Positions 29,241 through 38,884 of a stretch of 64,000 nt of DNA are shown here, piece by piece. Source of the stretch: a virus; the IMG/VR virus record IMGVR_UViG_3300042922_000542, positions 64,001 through 128,000 of that record; one strand, given 5' to 3'. The notes beneath the pieces were generated by a model. The model was not told the DNA's origin, made no database searches, and worked only from the letters and a program-made list of their open reading frames with translations. Numbering within the stretch: position 1 is the stretch's first letter; the number at the start of each line of letters is the position of its first letter. The translations under genes were made by a program, and so were the position numbers.

Positions 29241-30017
29241 ATGGCTAGAAAACCTAAAGAAGACGAAATAGAATTAAGCGTGCAGAATGTACCTAAGAAA
29301 CAAACATTTGTAACTAGGTGGTTCAATGACAATTGTTCCAATAATGGAGCTGAAATCAGAACTATTTGTGAGCTAACTGCGCGTTCTGCTCAAGAGCAAT
29401 TCGGCATGAGTGTTAAATCATCAAATGTCGAGGTGTATTCAGTAATATTCTTCGCAACATTTATGAGTATACTTGAATTTGTTGCAGAGAAACAAAAGAA
29501 ATATAATAATTATACAATAGAAATCGCGAATTCAATTAATGTCGGTTATACAAATAACGATTCTGAAGAAAATGAAAAATTGGGTAACTTTCAACCGATA
29601 TTAGAATATATCGGTTCAAACAGAAACATTGTTAATTCATCGCATATAGAAGTTGATACAACAACAAAGAACTTTATATTGTGGAAAGAATTAAATATTA
29701 AGAAAAACATAGAACATTATAAAGAGATTCAAGAGAATGCCTATAATAAGTTACTTCAGGATTTTAGAACTGACATAAGAACATCAGAGGGTATCATTCC
29801 ATTATTCTGTATATTCTTAGATAACATGATTGGATTATTAAAAATGAAATATCGTGAAGCTGAAGGTACTGGAGTTTCTGAAGTTTCATTCAATGTACTA
29901 GGTCTATTTGATGCTTATTATTCATTCAATGATGAAGATAATAAAGAAATAATTGAGTATGATCCAAATATTTCTACTAAATTAGCTCTCAAGAATGATA
30001 ATACGGCAGCAAGATAA
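29241..30017 (+). CDS. unknown protein between topoisomerase genes
   Basis: This protein has 258 residues and starts 10 bases after AAAGGAG. It begins MARKPKEDEIELSVQNVPKK. It appears mainly helical, with a hydrophobic stretch near residues 62-78 that is too short and mixed to call a membrane helix. No motif is recognised. Its own promoter motif and terminator make it a single-gene unit. Confidence 0.72.
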   Translation: MARKPKEDEIELSVQNVPKKQTFVTRWFNDNCSNNGAEIRTICELTARSAQEQFGMSVKSSNVEVYSVIFFATFMSILEFVAEKQKKYNNYTIEIANSINVGYTNNDSEENEKLGNFQPILEYIGSNRNIVNSSHIEVDTTTKNFILWKELNIKKNIEHYKEIQENAYNKLLQDFRTDIRTSEGIIPLFCIFLDNMIGLLKMKYREAEGTGVSEVSFNVLGLFDAYYSFNDEDNKEIIEYDPNISTKLALKNDNTAAR

Positions 30018-30023
30018 ATGAAT

Positions 30024-30066
30024 ATAAAGGAGATTTAGTTATAAGCTTATCTCCTTTATTTTTTAA
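30024..30066 (+). terminator. terminator
   Basis: ATAAAGGAGAT pairs with ATCTCCTTTAT and is followed by TTTTTT. The left arm again resembles a ribosome binding site. Confidence 0.8.
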
Positions 30067-30130
30067 AGATGTTATTATGACACCCCTTGTATATTAATGA
30101 CATAAAATACTAATGGAGGGAACATTGTAA

Positions 30131-32476
30131 ATGAATTACAGTGAAAAATTTATTGAAAAAAATATAGCTGAGCTATCACGCGAATACGACAAAATATGCG
30201 GCGCAAATAAGAACTTGGCGCGTGTTGTCCCAACATATATAGATAGCTGTAAGCCTGTTGCAAGACGTCTTTTGTATATAATGTATCTGAAAGATCAAGG
30301 CAAAACCTTTAGAAAGGTTGCAACGATAACTGGTGATGTAATTGGACGTATACATCATCATGGGCCATCTTCAGTATATTCATGCTTAGTGAACTTGGCT
30401 CAATGGTGGAATAATAATATCCCACTAATAACCGGGGATGGTAACTTCGGAACCGTATCTGGTGATGAGGCTGGGGCTGATAGATACATATATGCAAAGC
30501 TGTCTAATTTTGCATTTGATTGTTTCTTTGCAGATTGGAGAGAATCCGCGGTAGATATGGTTTTGGGTGCTGATGAAGAAACTTATGAACCATTATATTT
30601 GCCAGCAAAATATCCGATTATTTTGTTAAATGGTACATTGGGAATAGGATATGGCCTTGGAGCTAATATACCACCATTCAACTTCAAAGATGTTGTAACT
30701 GCTACTATTAAGCTGATGAAAAATCCAGATGCTGACATATTATTGATCCCTGATTCACCAACTGGTTGTGATATTGTAGAAGGTAATTTTAAGAAAACAG
30801 TAGAAACTGGTAGTGGTGTATATACAATGCGATGTAAGTATGAAGTAGATGCAGCTAATAATATTATAACTATTCTTGCGTTACCTTATCAAACTACAGT
30901 TAATTCAGTTCGTGCTAGAATTGCGGATATCAAAGAAAATAATGGATTGCCAGAATTAATCAATATGCAAGACCACTCTGTATCATCTGTTGATTTAAGA
31001 TTGTATATTAGAGATGATGTCAATCCATATAAATTCATGCGAAAACTAATTTCAGAGGTTGCTGGATTGGAAAGAACGTATCCAGTCAATATCACCGTAA
31101 TCGATGACTTCAAATCATATGACTGGTCCATTAAGAAATTATTAATAGAATGGATTAAATATCGTCGTGAACAAAAGAGAATTATTATTAATCATAAACG
31201 TACTAATATATTGGCAGATCAACGAACAAATGACGTTAAAATATTCTTAATGAGTGAGCATAATTTAGATAGAACAATAGCACTATTTAGATCTAGCCGA
31301 AACAGAAAAGATATTGAACAGCGACTAATTGATGAATATAAGAATAGTGAGATCAGAATGGATAGTCTTCAAGCTAAGGCTTTATCTGACATGCGTCTGC
31401 ATGAATTAACAATTGAATCATACGAAAAGTGCGTTGAGTATCGAGGTGAATTGATAAAAGAGCTAGACTATGTTGAGAAAATATTAGATGAAGATGGTGG
31501 CATTGATAGATTGATAATAGATGAACTTAATGAAGGTGTAAAGAAATATGGTGTTGCGAGACGATCTAATGTTGTACCATATCAAATTACAGTTAATACC
31601 GACGTATCAGGTGAATGTATGTTGGAGTTATCATCCGACGGAATGATAATTAGGAGGACATCGACTAATGTTGATGAAGAGCCAGTACCTTCAGACATCA
31701 ATGGTTTTGCTGTGAAAGTTCATAATGATTCATCATTTATAGCAGTTGATACGAAAGGTGATTTCTCGTTTATATCTGTTAAAGAATTACCAGTAGATCA
31801 AGAGGTTCCCCTCCTAAGATATATTAAGAGACCATTAACAGACATCGTTGCATTATTACCATATGATATAGATTCTAATGCATGTTGTACATTAATATCC
31901 AAAAATGGTGTAATTAAGAAATTTAAAATATCAGAAATGAGACCATCCAAAAAGCCATGCATTGATATAACTAAAGATGATAAAATTGTGAGGGGTATAA
32001 TTACAAAGGATATCATAACACATAAAGATATATTGATATTTACTCAAAGGGGATATGGTCAGAGATTAGATCCTAATAATATTAAACTAACATCATTTGC
32101 AGCAAAGGGTATGAATGGATTTAATCTTGATAAAGATGATGAAATAGTTGGATGCTATGCAATAGACCCTAATAACAATTATCTATTATATGTAACTATG
32201 AAAGGTAAAGCCAGATTGAATCTTGCAGAATTCTTACCTGTTAGAGATAGTAAGAGAGATGCAATGGTTCGTTTAATAGCACTTAATGACAGGGACCATC
32301 TGCTATCTGTAATCGGATGTAATCGTAGCGATAAACTTCAGCTATTCTTCAATGATGGTACCGATGAGACTATCAATATTAAGAATATTAGTGAAGGTAC
32401 TATGTCATCACCACCTGAAAAAGTTGTATCTAAAAACATGGTATCAACTTCTGTGCTTAAAGTAAAATTATTATAA
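30131..32476 (+). CDS. type IIA DNA topoisomerase subunit A (GyrA/ParC-like)
   Basis: This protein has 781 residues and starts after TGGAGGG. The N-terminal KPVARRLLY and GRIHHHGPSSVY segments match the winged-helix DNA gate. The catalytic tyrosine is Y119 in GADRYIYAKL, preceded by the conserved Arg. A tower and coiled-coil region follow (about 330-450). The C-terminal 270 residues show degenerate beta-pinwheel-like blades (GFAVKVHNDSSFIAVDTKGD, KGKARLNLAEFLPV). It pairs with the subunit B gene upstream. There is no GyrA box I can identify, so ParC-like activity (decatenation) is possible. Confidence 0.9.
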   Translation: MNYSEKFIEKNIAELSREYDKICGANKNLARVVPTYIDSCKPVARRLLYIMYLKDQGKTFRKVATITGDVIGRIHHHGPSSVYSCLVNLAQWWNNNIPLITGDGNFGTVSGDEAGADRYIYAKLSNFAFDCFFADWRESAVDMVLGADEETYEPLYLPAKYPIILLNGTLGIGYGLGANIPPFNFKDVVTATIKLMKNPDADILLIPDSPTGCDIVEGNFKKTVETGSGVYTMRCKYEVDAANNIITILALPYQTTVNSVRARIADIKENNGLPELINMQDHSVSSVDLRLYIRDDVNPYKFMRKLISEVAGLERTYPVNITVIDDFKSYDWSIKKLLIEWIKYRREQKRIIINHKRTNILADQRTNDVKIFLMSEHNLDRTIALFRSSRNRKDIEQRLIDEYKNSEIRMDSLQAKALSDMRLHELTIESYEKCVEYRGELIKELDYVEKILDEDGGIDRLIIDELNEGVKKYGVARRSNVVPYQITVNTDVSGECMLELSSDGMIIRRTSTNVDEEPVPSDINGFAVKVHNDSSFIAVDTKGDFSFISVKELPVDQEVPLLRYIKRPLTDIVALLPYDIDSNACCTLISKNGVIKKFKISEMRPSKKPCIDITKDDKIVRGIITKDIITHKDILIFTQRGYGQRLDPNNIKLTSFAAKGMNGFNLDKDDEIVGCYAIDPNNNYLLYVTMKGKARLNLAEFLPVRDSKRDAMVRLIALNDRDHLLSVIGCNRSDKLQLFFNDGTDETINIKNISEGTMSSPPEKVVSKNMVSTSVLKVKLL

Positions 32477-32480
32477 ATTT

Positions 32481-32516
32481 AATATGGGGAGAAATATTTC
32501 TCCCCATATTTATATT
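32481..32516 (+). terminator. terminator after topoisomerase A gene
   Basis: A 14-bp stem, AATATGGGGAGAAA with TTTCTCCCCATATT, has a 2-base loop. Confidence 0.78.
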
Positions 32517-32539
32517 GCATTTAAATTGAAATAAATATT

Positions 32540-32549
32540 TATATATTAT
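32540..32549 (+). promoter_or_regulatory. candidate phage promoter motif for ligase
   Basis: An exact TATATATTAT lies 48 bases before the ATG at 32598. Confidence 0.55.
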
Positions 32550-32597
32550 TAAAGAGATACAGTTAAATATAATTTAAGAAAGGAGGAATAATAATTC

Positions 32598-34739
32598 ATG
32601 GCTAGTATAGAAAAGATTTTAGACGATCTTCAATTTAATATAATTGATGCTAATACCGCAGCTAAATATCTATCTGATAGTAAAAATAAGAAAATTGTGA
32701 ATTATTTTATTAATAGAGATAAAATAACAACCGAGCCCATTAGTGAATCTGAATTACCGCAACTGAATGCAATAGTACAGATAGCTCAAATCATTGAAAC
32801 CTCAGGTGGTATATCTCCACTATCCGATGATGATTACGATACATTACAAGAAATGCTTATTAATGAAGGCATCCCAAGATTAACAGGATCGGTTGAGATA
32901 AATGATAATAAAAAAGAGAGTCATAGTTATCAACAATTACGTGGAACCCTTGATAAGGTATATTATCTTAGAGATAGTGAGAAACGTACAAATCGCAGTA
33001 GAAAATATTTATCCGAATGGATTAAACGAATATCATCTAAGTATGAAAAAGCAACGGGTAAAAAAATTAATCTGAATGAGTGTAAGGTTATAGTTACCCC
33101 AAAATTTGATGGGGCATCAGCAATTGTTGAAATATCTGAGGATAATAAATTCTTATGGTTATCTAGGGGGGATACAAAAAATAATAGGGCATCAAATGTA
33201 TCTCACATATTATCTAGATTTAATGATTTATATGTTGACACTCCAAATCATGGTATAAAATTTGAAGTAATGATCAGTGAAGAGAATAAAGATTATATTA
33301 ATCAAGTATACCGTGACAAATATTACAGAAATTCGCGTCAAATAGTTACGGCTATATTAAATTCTAATGATCCGGATTTTAAAGCTGAGTATCTATATCC
33401 AGTTCCATTAAGGATTATAAAACAAGGCGACAAAATTGAAACAATACATCCCGATCTAATTAAGAAGTTTCCATCATTAGCATGTTCGCTTTCTGATATT
33501 GATAGAATATATGAATTTGCAATGTCCCATAGATATATAGAATTAAATAAAATGCGATTTAGAACGGATGGTGCGGTTATAACATTAACAGATCCAATAC
33601 TTCAAGAGATATTGGGCAGAGATGATGATATCAATAATTTCGAAGTTGCATATAAATTTACAGAAGAGAGTGCGTATACAAAGGTAGTGGGAGTCGAGTT
33701 CTATACATCTGTATTCGGATTCATTACTCCAGTATTAGTTGTTGAAAGCGTAATCCTCAAAGGGAATACAATAGACCATATAAGTTTATCAAATAAAGAA
33801 CGATTTGATGAATTAGATCTTCATTACGGTGATATGGTTAAAGTATTATACGATATAATACCATATGTGACTATAGACGATCAGTGTATTAGAAGCAGAG
33901 GTAAACGTATTGAATTTATTGAGAATTGTCCTAGATGTGGGAGTGCTTTAGATTTAAATGTTGTACAGGTTCAATGTAGTAATAAGGAATGTCCATCAAA
34001 AGTTATAGGTCGTATTTTGAATTATTGTGACAATTTGAGAATTCGCAATATCGGTTCTCAAACAATTGAAGCGTTATACAATAATGGCTTTCTAGATAAT
34101 GGGATTCGTAGTTTATATAAACTTAAGAAACATAATTTAGATATAGAAGAGCTTGATGGATTCGGTAGATTAAAAACCCGTAAGATTATTGCTGAAATCG
34201 AATCTAAACGCAAATTACGCGATTATGAATTTTTCGGTGCAATCGGAATTGAATCATTATCAACTAAAACCTTTAAAAGTATATTCTCTAATATTAAATA
34301 TTCTAAATTTGATCAAATGATCTTTACTAAAGAATTTGATGAATTAGAGAATAGTTTAAAACGAATTACCGGCATTGGTGATGCAAAAGCTAAAGTATTG
34401 GTTGATTATTTAAAGGACCCTGTAACTCGTAAAGAATTACCTAAACTATTAAAGGAAATTATAATTCAAGAGACTTATGGTAATAATAATTCCAGTAAAG
34501 GTAAAATCGTATTTTCTGGAATTAGACCAGATGAAACCAATGAACTATTGATAACCAATAAAGGCTGGGAGGTATCAGATGCATGGAATAATAAAGCTAG
34601 TTATCTAGTGATCCCTCATGCAGGATATGAATCAACTAAAGTTGAAAAAGCTAAATCAGCAGGTGTTCCAATCATTCCAATTGGTGATGGTAACAGTCTC
34701 ATGAAGATATTGGAGAAAAATATACCTAATTTAAAATAA
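32598..34739 (+). CDS. ligA: NAD+-dependent DNA ligase
   Basis: This protein has 713 residues and starts after AAAGGAGGA. The adenylation lysine is K169 in TPKFDGASA. An N-terminal Ia-like segment (SDDDYDTLQEML) supplies NMN binding. A four-cysteine zinc finger (CPRCGSALDL...CSNKEC, near 444-467), helix-hairpin-helix repeats (490-620) and a C-terminal BRCT domain (about 635-713) follow in the usual LigA order. It seals nicks using NAD+, consistent with replication in a bacterial cytoplasm. All core domains are present, so it is probably active. Confidence 0.9.
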   Translation: MASIEKILDDLQFNIIDANTAAKYLSDSKNKKIVNYFINRDKITTEPISESELPQLNAIVQIAQIIETSGGISPLSDDDYDTLQEMLINEGIPRLTGSVEINDNKKESHSYQQLRGTLDKVYYLRDSEKRTNRSRKYLSEWIKRISSKYEKATGKKINLNECKVIVTPKFDGASAIVEISEDNKFLWLSRGDTKNNRASNVSHILSRFNDLYVDTPNHGIKFEVMISEENKDYINQVYRDKYYRNSRQIVTAILNSNDPDFKAEYLYPVPLRIIKQGDKIETIHPDLIKKFPSLACSLSDIDRIYEFAMSHRYIELNKMRFRTDGAVITLTDPILQEILGRDDDINNFEVAYKFTEESAYTKVVGVEFYTSVFGFITPVLVVESVILKGNTIDHISLSNKERFDELDLHYGDMVKVLYDIIPYVTIDDQCIRSRGKRIEFIENCPRCGSALDLNVVQVQCSNKECPSKVIGRILNYCDNLRIRNIGSQTIEALYNNGFLDNGIRSLYKLKKHNLDIEELDGFGRLKTRKIIAEIESKRKLRDYEFFGAIGIESLSTKTFKSIFSNIKYSKFDQMIFTKEFDELENSLKRITGIGDAKAKVLVDYLKDPVTRKELPKLLKEIIIQETYGNNNSSKGKIVFSGIRPDETNELLITNKGWEVSDAWNNKASYLVIPHAGYESTKVEKAKSAGVPIIPIGDGNSLMKILEKNIPNLK

Positions 34740-34769
34740 AATAAAAAAATATTAGGAGGGTTATAAAAT

Positions 34770-35135
34770 ATGAAGCCGATACTACATTTTCAAATACCAG
34801 AATATATGATGGGATCATCACATGTTATGTCAATGAAAACATTTATGGCTGCGATAAAAAAGAGATTCTCAAATGATTATGAGCTCATAATTTCACCATG
34901 GATTCTTCAAGGTAATGGAGCCATAAATATTGTAATTACACCAGAGACCGACATAGATGAATTCATGAAGAAACTTGAATCTCTCTCGCAAATTAAAAAT
35001 ACTGAAAATTCAGATGCATTGTATCACGTGGGAATTGATTATGCATCAACCGAGCACCAACCATCCCAATCATATATAGTAAGTAAAGATGCCAGAAAAG
35101 CATATATTCTAGAAAAACAGGAGACTGCAAAATGA
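34770..35135 (+). CDS. unknown protein
   Basis: This protein has 121 residues and starts after TAGGAGGG, 30 bases past the ligase stop. It begins MKPILHFQIPEYMMGSSHVM. No motif is recognised. Its last codons overlap the next start (ATGA), so the two are translationally coupled. Confidence 0.7.
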   Translation: MKPILHFQIPEYMMGSSHVMSMKTFMAAIKKRFSNDYELIISPWILQGNGAINIVITPETDIDEFMKKLESLSQIKNTENSDALYHVGIDYASTEHQPSQSYIVSKDARKAYILEKQETAK

Positions 35136-35677
35136 TACATCAAGATTCAGTTGTACAGTGGATGGATTTAGATACAAAAGAAGTCCATGAGAAAAAAATA
35201 TTTGATATGTTCGGTCAATACATATCAAGATCAATACAACAAGATGATGGGATACTGGAGGTATCTTTTAACTCAAGTAATACTAAAATCGTTGATTGGA
35301 AAGGCTGGAGTGATGTAAAAACATTACAGAGACAAGCCAATATCACAGAATGGATTAAGTTAACAACCGTCCATGGTAAAAGTATAATGGCAACGCCTGA
35401 TACATTAATCATGATATATAACCCTGATAAAATCCGTAAGGGGTTTCATGGGGAAAGTAAATATGAATACAAGATTATACCATTTAAAGAAATTGAAACA
35501 GGTGATATCGTAAGAGTTCGCCATGTTCAAAATGATGATGGGTATGATGTAGATTTCAATGTAATCTCTGATATTGAATTACTAACAACCAGCCCATCAA
35601 TAGGATACCGAGTATTCACTAAATCCGGATTTTTCAATGGTGCCGATTTCTACCTATTCGGAAAAATGGAGTATTAA
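35132..35677 (+). CDS. unknown protein, weak Hint/intein-like pattern
   Basis: This protein has 181 residues and its ATG overlaps the preceding stop (ATGA). The order of short motifs resembles a Hint fold: WIKLTTVHGKSIMATPDTL looks like intein block B (T..G..i..TpdH), KEIETGDIVRVRH looks like the GD loop, and IGYRVFTKSGFFNGADFYLFG looks like block F. The nucleophilic Cys, the block B His and the final HN are all absent, so self-splicing would not be expected. It could be a degenerate Hint domain reused for binding. The call is tentative. Confidence 0.7.
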   Translation: MIHQDSVVQWMDLDTKEVHEKKIFDMFGQYISRSIQQDDGILEVSFNSSNTKIVDWKGWSDVKTLQRQANITEWIKLTTVHGKSIMATPDTLIMIYNPDKIRKGFHGESKYEYKIIPFKEIETGDIVRVRHVQNDDGYDVDFNVISDIELLTTSPSIGYRVFTKSGFFNGADFYLFGKMEY

Positions 35678-35690
35678 TTAATATTCCATC

Positions 35691-35749
35691 GGATAATATA
35701 AATAGAATCTAACTTCCACACCCCCGACTAGTTTCTATTTATATTATCC
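35691..35749 (+). repeat. 17-bp perfect inverted repeat with C-rich loop
   Basis: Bases 35691-35707 pair with 35733-35749 without mismatch around a 25-base loop containing CACACCCCCGAC. It is not followed by a T run. It may end or protect the ligase-operon mRNA. The remaining 120 bases before the next gene are AT-rich, with only a partial promoter motif (GATATATTATAC near 35778). Confidence 0.75.
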
Positions 35750-35869
35750 ATATAAATACATATTTTCAATTTTAATGATATATTATACACATATATGAAT
35801 TAATAATATATTTATGGATTACATGAATATTAACAAAAATCATACATAAACATTAGGAGGTTTCACATT

Positions 35870-36898
35870 ATGTCTAAATCGGAAAAAAAGAAAAAGAAGA
35901 AGATAAAAATTCCGAAGACCGTTCTTCAATTAGAATGGAGTCCTAAAAAGTTTGCGAAAAAACATAATATTAGAGTAAGCGAAAAAGGCATGAATAAGAA
36001 AGAAAAGAAACATGCTAAAAAACGTCTTAACCGCGAATATGGTGATTTCGCAATTGCAAATCTTAATAAGGCTGTAAAAATACTATCTGAAAATCAGATG
36101 GAAGATAATAAGAAAATTGATAAGGTGAAAAATGCAGTTGAATCCATAGTTTCTAATTCTGAAGTTATGAAAACTATTGCTAAACGTTATACAAAAGAAC
36201 GTGACCAATTCCCTAATCTGATCTATCTACCATATATGATAACAAATACAATTCTATACTATAGTCGTGAAGATTTGACTGTAGAAGAAAAAGCAATCGC
36301 AGATAGTTTAAACAAAGAAGAGTTAATCGAATTCTGCGAAACTATACTAAAGAAACAAATCAAAGTTTATCGCAATAATGATTTAAGTAATGAAATTGCA
36401 TTTCAGATTGCAACAGTGATACCTACTGCAAAAAGATTGAAAGGTAATAATCAATGGTATAAACGTTTAATACAAACGCTGTATACAATAGCTGAATATG
36501 ATGATGTTGACGTAGAGCAGGTGTTTAATGCAATTTTAAAGATCGACAAAAAGAAAGTAATTAATAAGAAAGAGTTCTATGAAAATTTCTTCAGTGAATT
36601 TATTATGACCAAGGCATCAAATAAAGTTCACAGCTTTAATGATAAACAAAAGGAATTGCATGAAACATTGTTAGAACAGACAGCTGTATACTTAAACAGC
36701 AGAAAACCTAAACAACTTAAAGAAATATTAAAGAGATATATTAAGCGTAGAAAGACTGCAGAGTCTTATAAAAATGATAACAAGCGCGTTATTAAATTTA
36801 TCGATTTTGCAAATTCCAACTCTGAATATACCAATTTAAAAGCTGTAATCCAAGAGCTGATCGAGGATAATTCTACTAATGAACTTTACTTAGGTTAA
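35870..36898 (+). CDS. lysine-rich unknown protein
   Basis: This protein has 342 residues and starts after TAGGAGGT. The N-terminus is very basic (MSKSEKKKKKKIKIPKTVLQ) and the rest is mostly helical and charged. No enzyme motif is seen. It begins a two-gene operon with a zinc-motif protein. Confidence 0.73.
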   Translation: MSKSEKKKKKKIKIPKTVLQLEWSPKKFAKKHNIRVSEKGMNKKEKKHAKKRLNREYGDFAIANLNKAVKILSENQMEDNKKIDKVKNAVESIVSNSEVMKTIAKRYTKERDQFPNLIYLPYMITNTILYYSREDLTVEEKAIADSLNKEELIEFCETILKKQIKVYRNNDLSNEIAFQIATVIPTAKRLKGNNQWYKRLIQTLYTIAEYDDVDVEQVFNAILKIDKKKVINKKEFYENFFSEFIMTKASNKVHSFNDKQKELHETLLEQTAVYLNSRKPKQLKEILKRYIKRRKTAESYKNDNKRVIKFIDFANSNSEYTNLKAVIQELIEDNSTNELYLG

Positions 36899-36927
36899 TA
36901 AAAAATTAATGGAGGCGCAGAATAATT

Positions 36928-37443
36928 ATGTCAAAGAAGAAGAGTAAAAGAATAGAAAAAGAAACGAGAAAAATTATTGAATCAATATCAGATCTCGTGA
37001 AATATAAAAATGACGGTTACAAGTTTAAAGCAGGTAAGAAGAAGCAGATTCGTGAAATTAAGAAAACATGTGCTCACTGGGTAATTAGAAAAGGTAAAGA
37101 GGTTCCAACTGTATCAGTTGATCCAGAAAATCCGAATAATTGGAAATGCCGTATTTGTGGAAAATCATTCCCAATCAAACCATTATCATATGAAGATTAT
37201 GAAGCAATCTGTAATCAATTTGAAGCAGCTGTTAATCAAGGATTCTTCTACAGTGTGAAGATGGGTGGAGCCGCTGAGGATACCAAAGTATTCTTATCAA
37301 TGAAGAAAATGGTACCAAGATTCAAGAAGATTATTAAGAATGAAATTAAGAATCTTAATAAGCGTCAGGAATATGAAGACCGTAAGGCGAACTCTGATAC
37401 AATGAGTCAGTTCGGCAATTACTCTTCATACTCATATAAATAA
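36928..37443 (+). CDS. unknown protein with CxxC zinc-type motif
   Basis: This protein has 171 residues and starts after TGGAGGC. It is lysine-rich, with KKTCAHW in the first half and NWKCRICGKSFPIKP about 30 residues later, which together could form a C/H zinc site. The C-terminal part is helical and basic. A nucleic-acid-binding role would fit, but the family is not recognised. A terminator follows. Confidence 0.72.
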   Translation: MSKKKSKRIEKETRKIIESISDLVKYKNDGYKFKAGKKKQIREIKKTCAHWVIRKGKEVPTVSVDPENPNNWKCRICGKSFPIKPLSYEDYEAICNQFEAAVNQGFFYSVKMGGAAEDTKVFLSMKKMVPRFKKIIKNEIKNLNKRQEYEDRKANSDTMSQFGNYSSYSYK

Positions 37444-37452
37444 TAGCTGAAA

Positions 37453-37488
37453 TAATAGGAAGGGTTCCCCCTTCCTATTAAATTTTTT
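37453..37488 (+). terminator. terminator
   Basis: TAATAGGAAGGG pairs with the CCTTCCTATTA arm and is followed by AATTTTTT. Confidence 0.78.
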
Positions 37489-37520
37489 ATTATCAATAAT
37501 TTAGGAAGGTGTCATTATTT

Positions 37521-37745
37521 ATGGATGAAGATAAAAGAGCATTATTAATTGCTGTGGTAAGTGGCAATTACCAGATATCAGAAGATGAATCAAAACTAGT
37601 ATCTGAATATTTATTTCAAACGCGAGGTATTATTCAAACTGATTTAAATTATGGAAATAATAGGGCTATTTATGAAAAAGGATTAGAATTAAAAGATAAA
37701 ATGGATTCCGAGTTCAACACTACTTGTAATCAATTAAATATATAA
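37521..37745 (+). CDS. small unknown protein
   Basis: This protein has 74 residues. I chose the ATG at 37521 after AGGAAGG; the frame could also start at a GTG inside that site. It begins MDEDKRALLIAVVSGNYQIS. It appears helical with no recognised motif. It is the first gene of a run of small genes up to 38838. Confidence 0.68.
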   Translation: MDEDKRALLIAVVSGNYQISEDESKLVSEYLFQTRGIIQTDLNYGNNRAIYEKGLELKDKMDSEFNTTCNQLNI

Positions 37746-37757
37746 AGGAGTCCTATT

Positions 37758-38255
37758 ATGATAGAAATACAAAAATCATTAACAGCTGATAGTAGAACAG
37801 CTGGTCATATTGTAAGTAAGCAAGAACTTAAATTGGGAACAGAGCAACATATATCGGATGTTCAAAAAGCACTATCTTGGTTTTCACATCAATTGGAGGA
37901 AGCTGGCGAAAAGCATGATTGGAGTAAAATCGAATACATTGATGAGTTTCATCATGATTTTGCAGAAAGTCAAAAAAATAAGGATTATAAATTCAAAGAT
38001 GGAACATGGTTTCAAAAACATATTCAGGAGCGCCATCATTTAAATGATAGATGCCCCGATGATGTTAATCTCATTGATGTACTTGAACGTATATCTGACA
38101 TTTGTATGGCTGGAATGGGTCGTAGCGGTGTTGTTTATGACGATACATTAAGTAGTGAGATATTACAGAAGGCATTCAAAAATACTGTTGAAATGCTTAA
38201 GAAGGAAATTGTTGTCATTGATGAAGATAAAGATATTCTAGATGAGGAGATATAA
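37758..38255 (+). CDS. DUF5662-like protein
   Basis: This protein has 165 residues and starts after AAAGGAGT. The conserved-looking metal-type residues are HDWSK (about 50-54), EFHHDF and QERHHLNDRCPDDVN. This spacing of His, Asp and paired His resembles the DUF5662 family of phage proteins, which look like HD-type phosphohydrolases. The function is unproven. A metal-dependent hydrolase is a reasonable guess. Confidence 0.65.
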   Translation: MIEIQKSLTADSRTAGHIVSKQELKLGTEQHISDVQKALSWFSHQLEEAGEKHDWSKIEYIDEFHHDFAESQKNKDYKFKDGTWFQKHIQERHHLNDRCPDDVNLIDVLERISDICMAGMGRSGVVYDDTLSSEILQKAFKNTVEMLKKEIVVIDEDKDILDEEI

Positions 38256-38259
38256 AATT

Positions 38260-38517
38260 ATGCCAGAAATGACATTAAGTGGATTATTAAGAATGGGAAA
38301 TTCCGAATTTGCAATAAACGATGCAAATTGGATGATCATAGTGATTGACGGTGTAGGTGTTGCTCCTGAAATTATTATAAACCGTAAAGAAAATTTTAAT
38401 ACTAAATTGGATTATTATTCAAAGGCGTATAATGAAGATTTAACATTAAAAGCAAATCCGAACATTAAAATTATCGATTATGACTTTTTAGAACGGGTTG
38501 AAACATATTTCATGTAA
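38260..38517 (+). CDS. small unknown protein
   Basis: This protein has 85 residues. I chose the ATG at 38260, 9 bases after GAGGAGA at the end of the preceding gene. It begins MPEMTLSGLLRMGNSEFAIN and contains a predicted beta strand WMIIVIDGVGVAPEIII. The family is unknown. Confidence 0.65.
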   Translation: MPEMTLSGLLRMGNSEFAINDANWMIIVIDGVGVAPEIIINRKENFNTKLDYYSKAYNEDLTLKANPNIKIIDYDFLERVETYFM

Positions 38518-38536
38518 TTATCACAAGGAGGATCAC

Positions 38537-38725
38537 ATGTCATTATCGATAATAGTGATAACCACAATTCCAATAATTATAATTGCTAGTGCTATCATGG
38601 CATGGATTCAACCAAAATTTGAGGAATTGAATATGAAAGGAATTATTTTGAGTTCGATTTTTAGTATATTAATAAATACATGGATTCTACTTTTAAGATG
38701 TTATATCGGACCAATGGCATTTTAA
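38537..38725 (+). CDS. small two-helix membrane protein
   Basis: This protein has 62 residues. I chose the ATG at 38537, 6 bases after AAGGAGG. Two hydrophobic helices (residues 2-22 and 33-52) are joined by a short polar loop. It could be a holin-like or accessory membrane protein, but size and topology are the only evidence. Confidence 0.65.
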   Translation: MSLSIIVITTIPIIIIASAIMAWIQPKFEELNMKGIILSSIFSILINTWILLLRCYIGPMAF

Positions 38726-38748
38726 AAAATGAAGGAGGTGAATTAGAT

Positions 38749-38838
38749 ATATCTAAACAATTTGGTGTGAAATTTGTAATATTTGGCATTTTGTGGATTC
38801 TAATAAATATGATTCCTATTTTGGGTAGATTGCTATAA
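38749..38838 (+). CDS. possible 29-residue membrane peptide with AUA start
   Basis: A near-ideal AAGGAGGTGA lies 7 bases before an open frame that begins ATA TCT AAA CAA and runs to TAA at 38838. The peptide, with its core VKFVIFGILWILINMIPILG, is one membrane helix. No ATG, GTG or TTG start lies at proper distance from the binding site in this frame. AUA is a rare start, so this is a weak call supported mainly by the strong binding site. Confidence 0.4.
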   Translation: MSKQFGVKFVIFGILWILINMIPILGRLL

Positions 38839-38884
38839 ACTCCGCAATAATATAAATAAATTAAAGAATAAGGAAGGTATTAAC

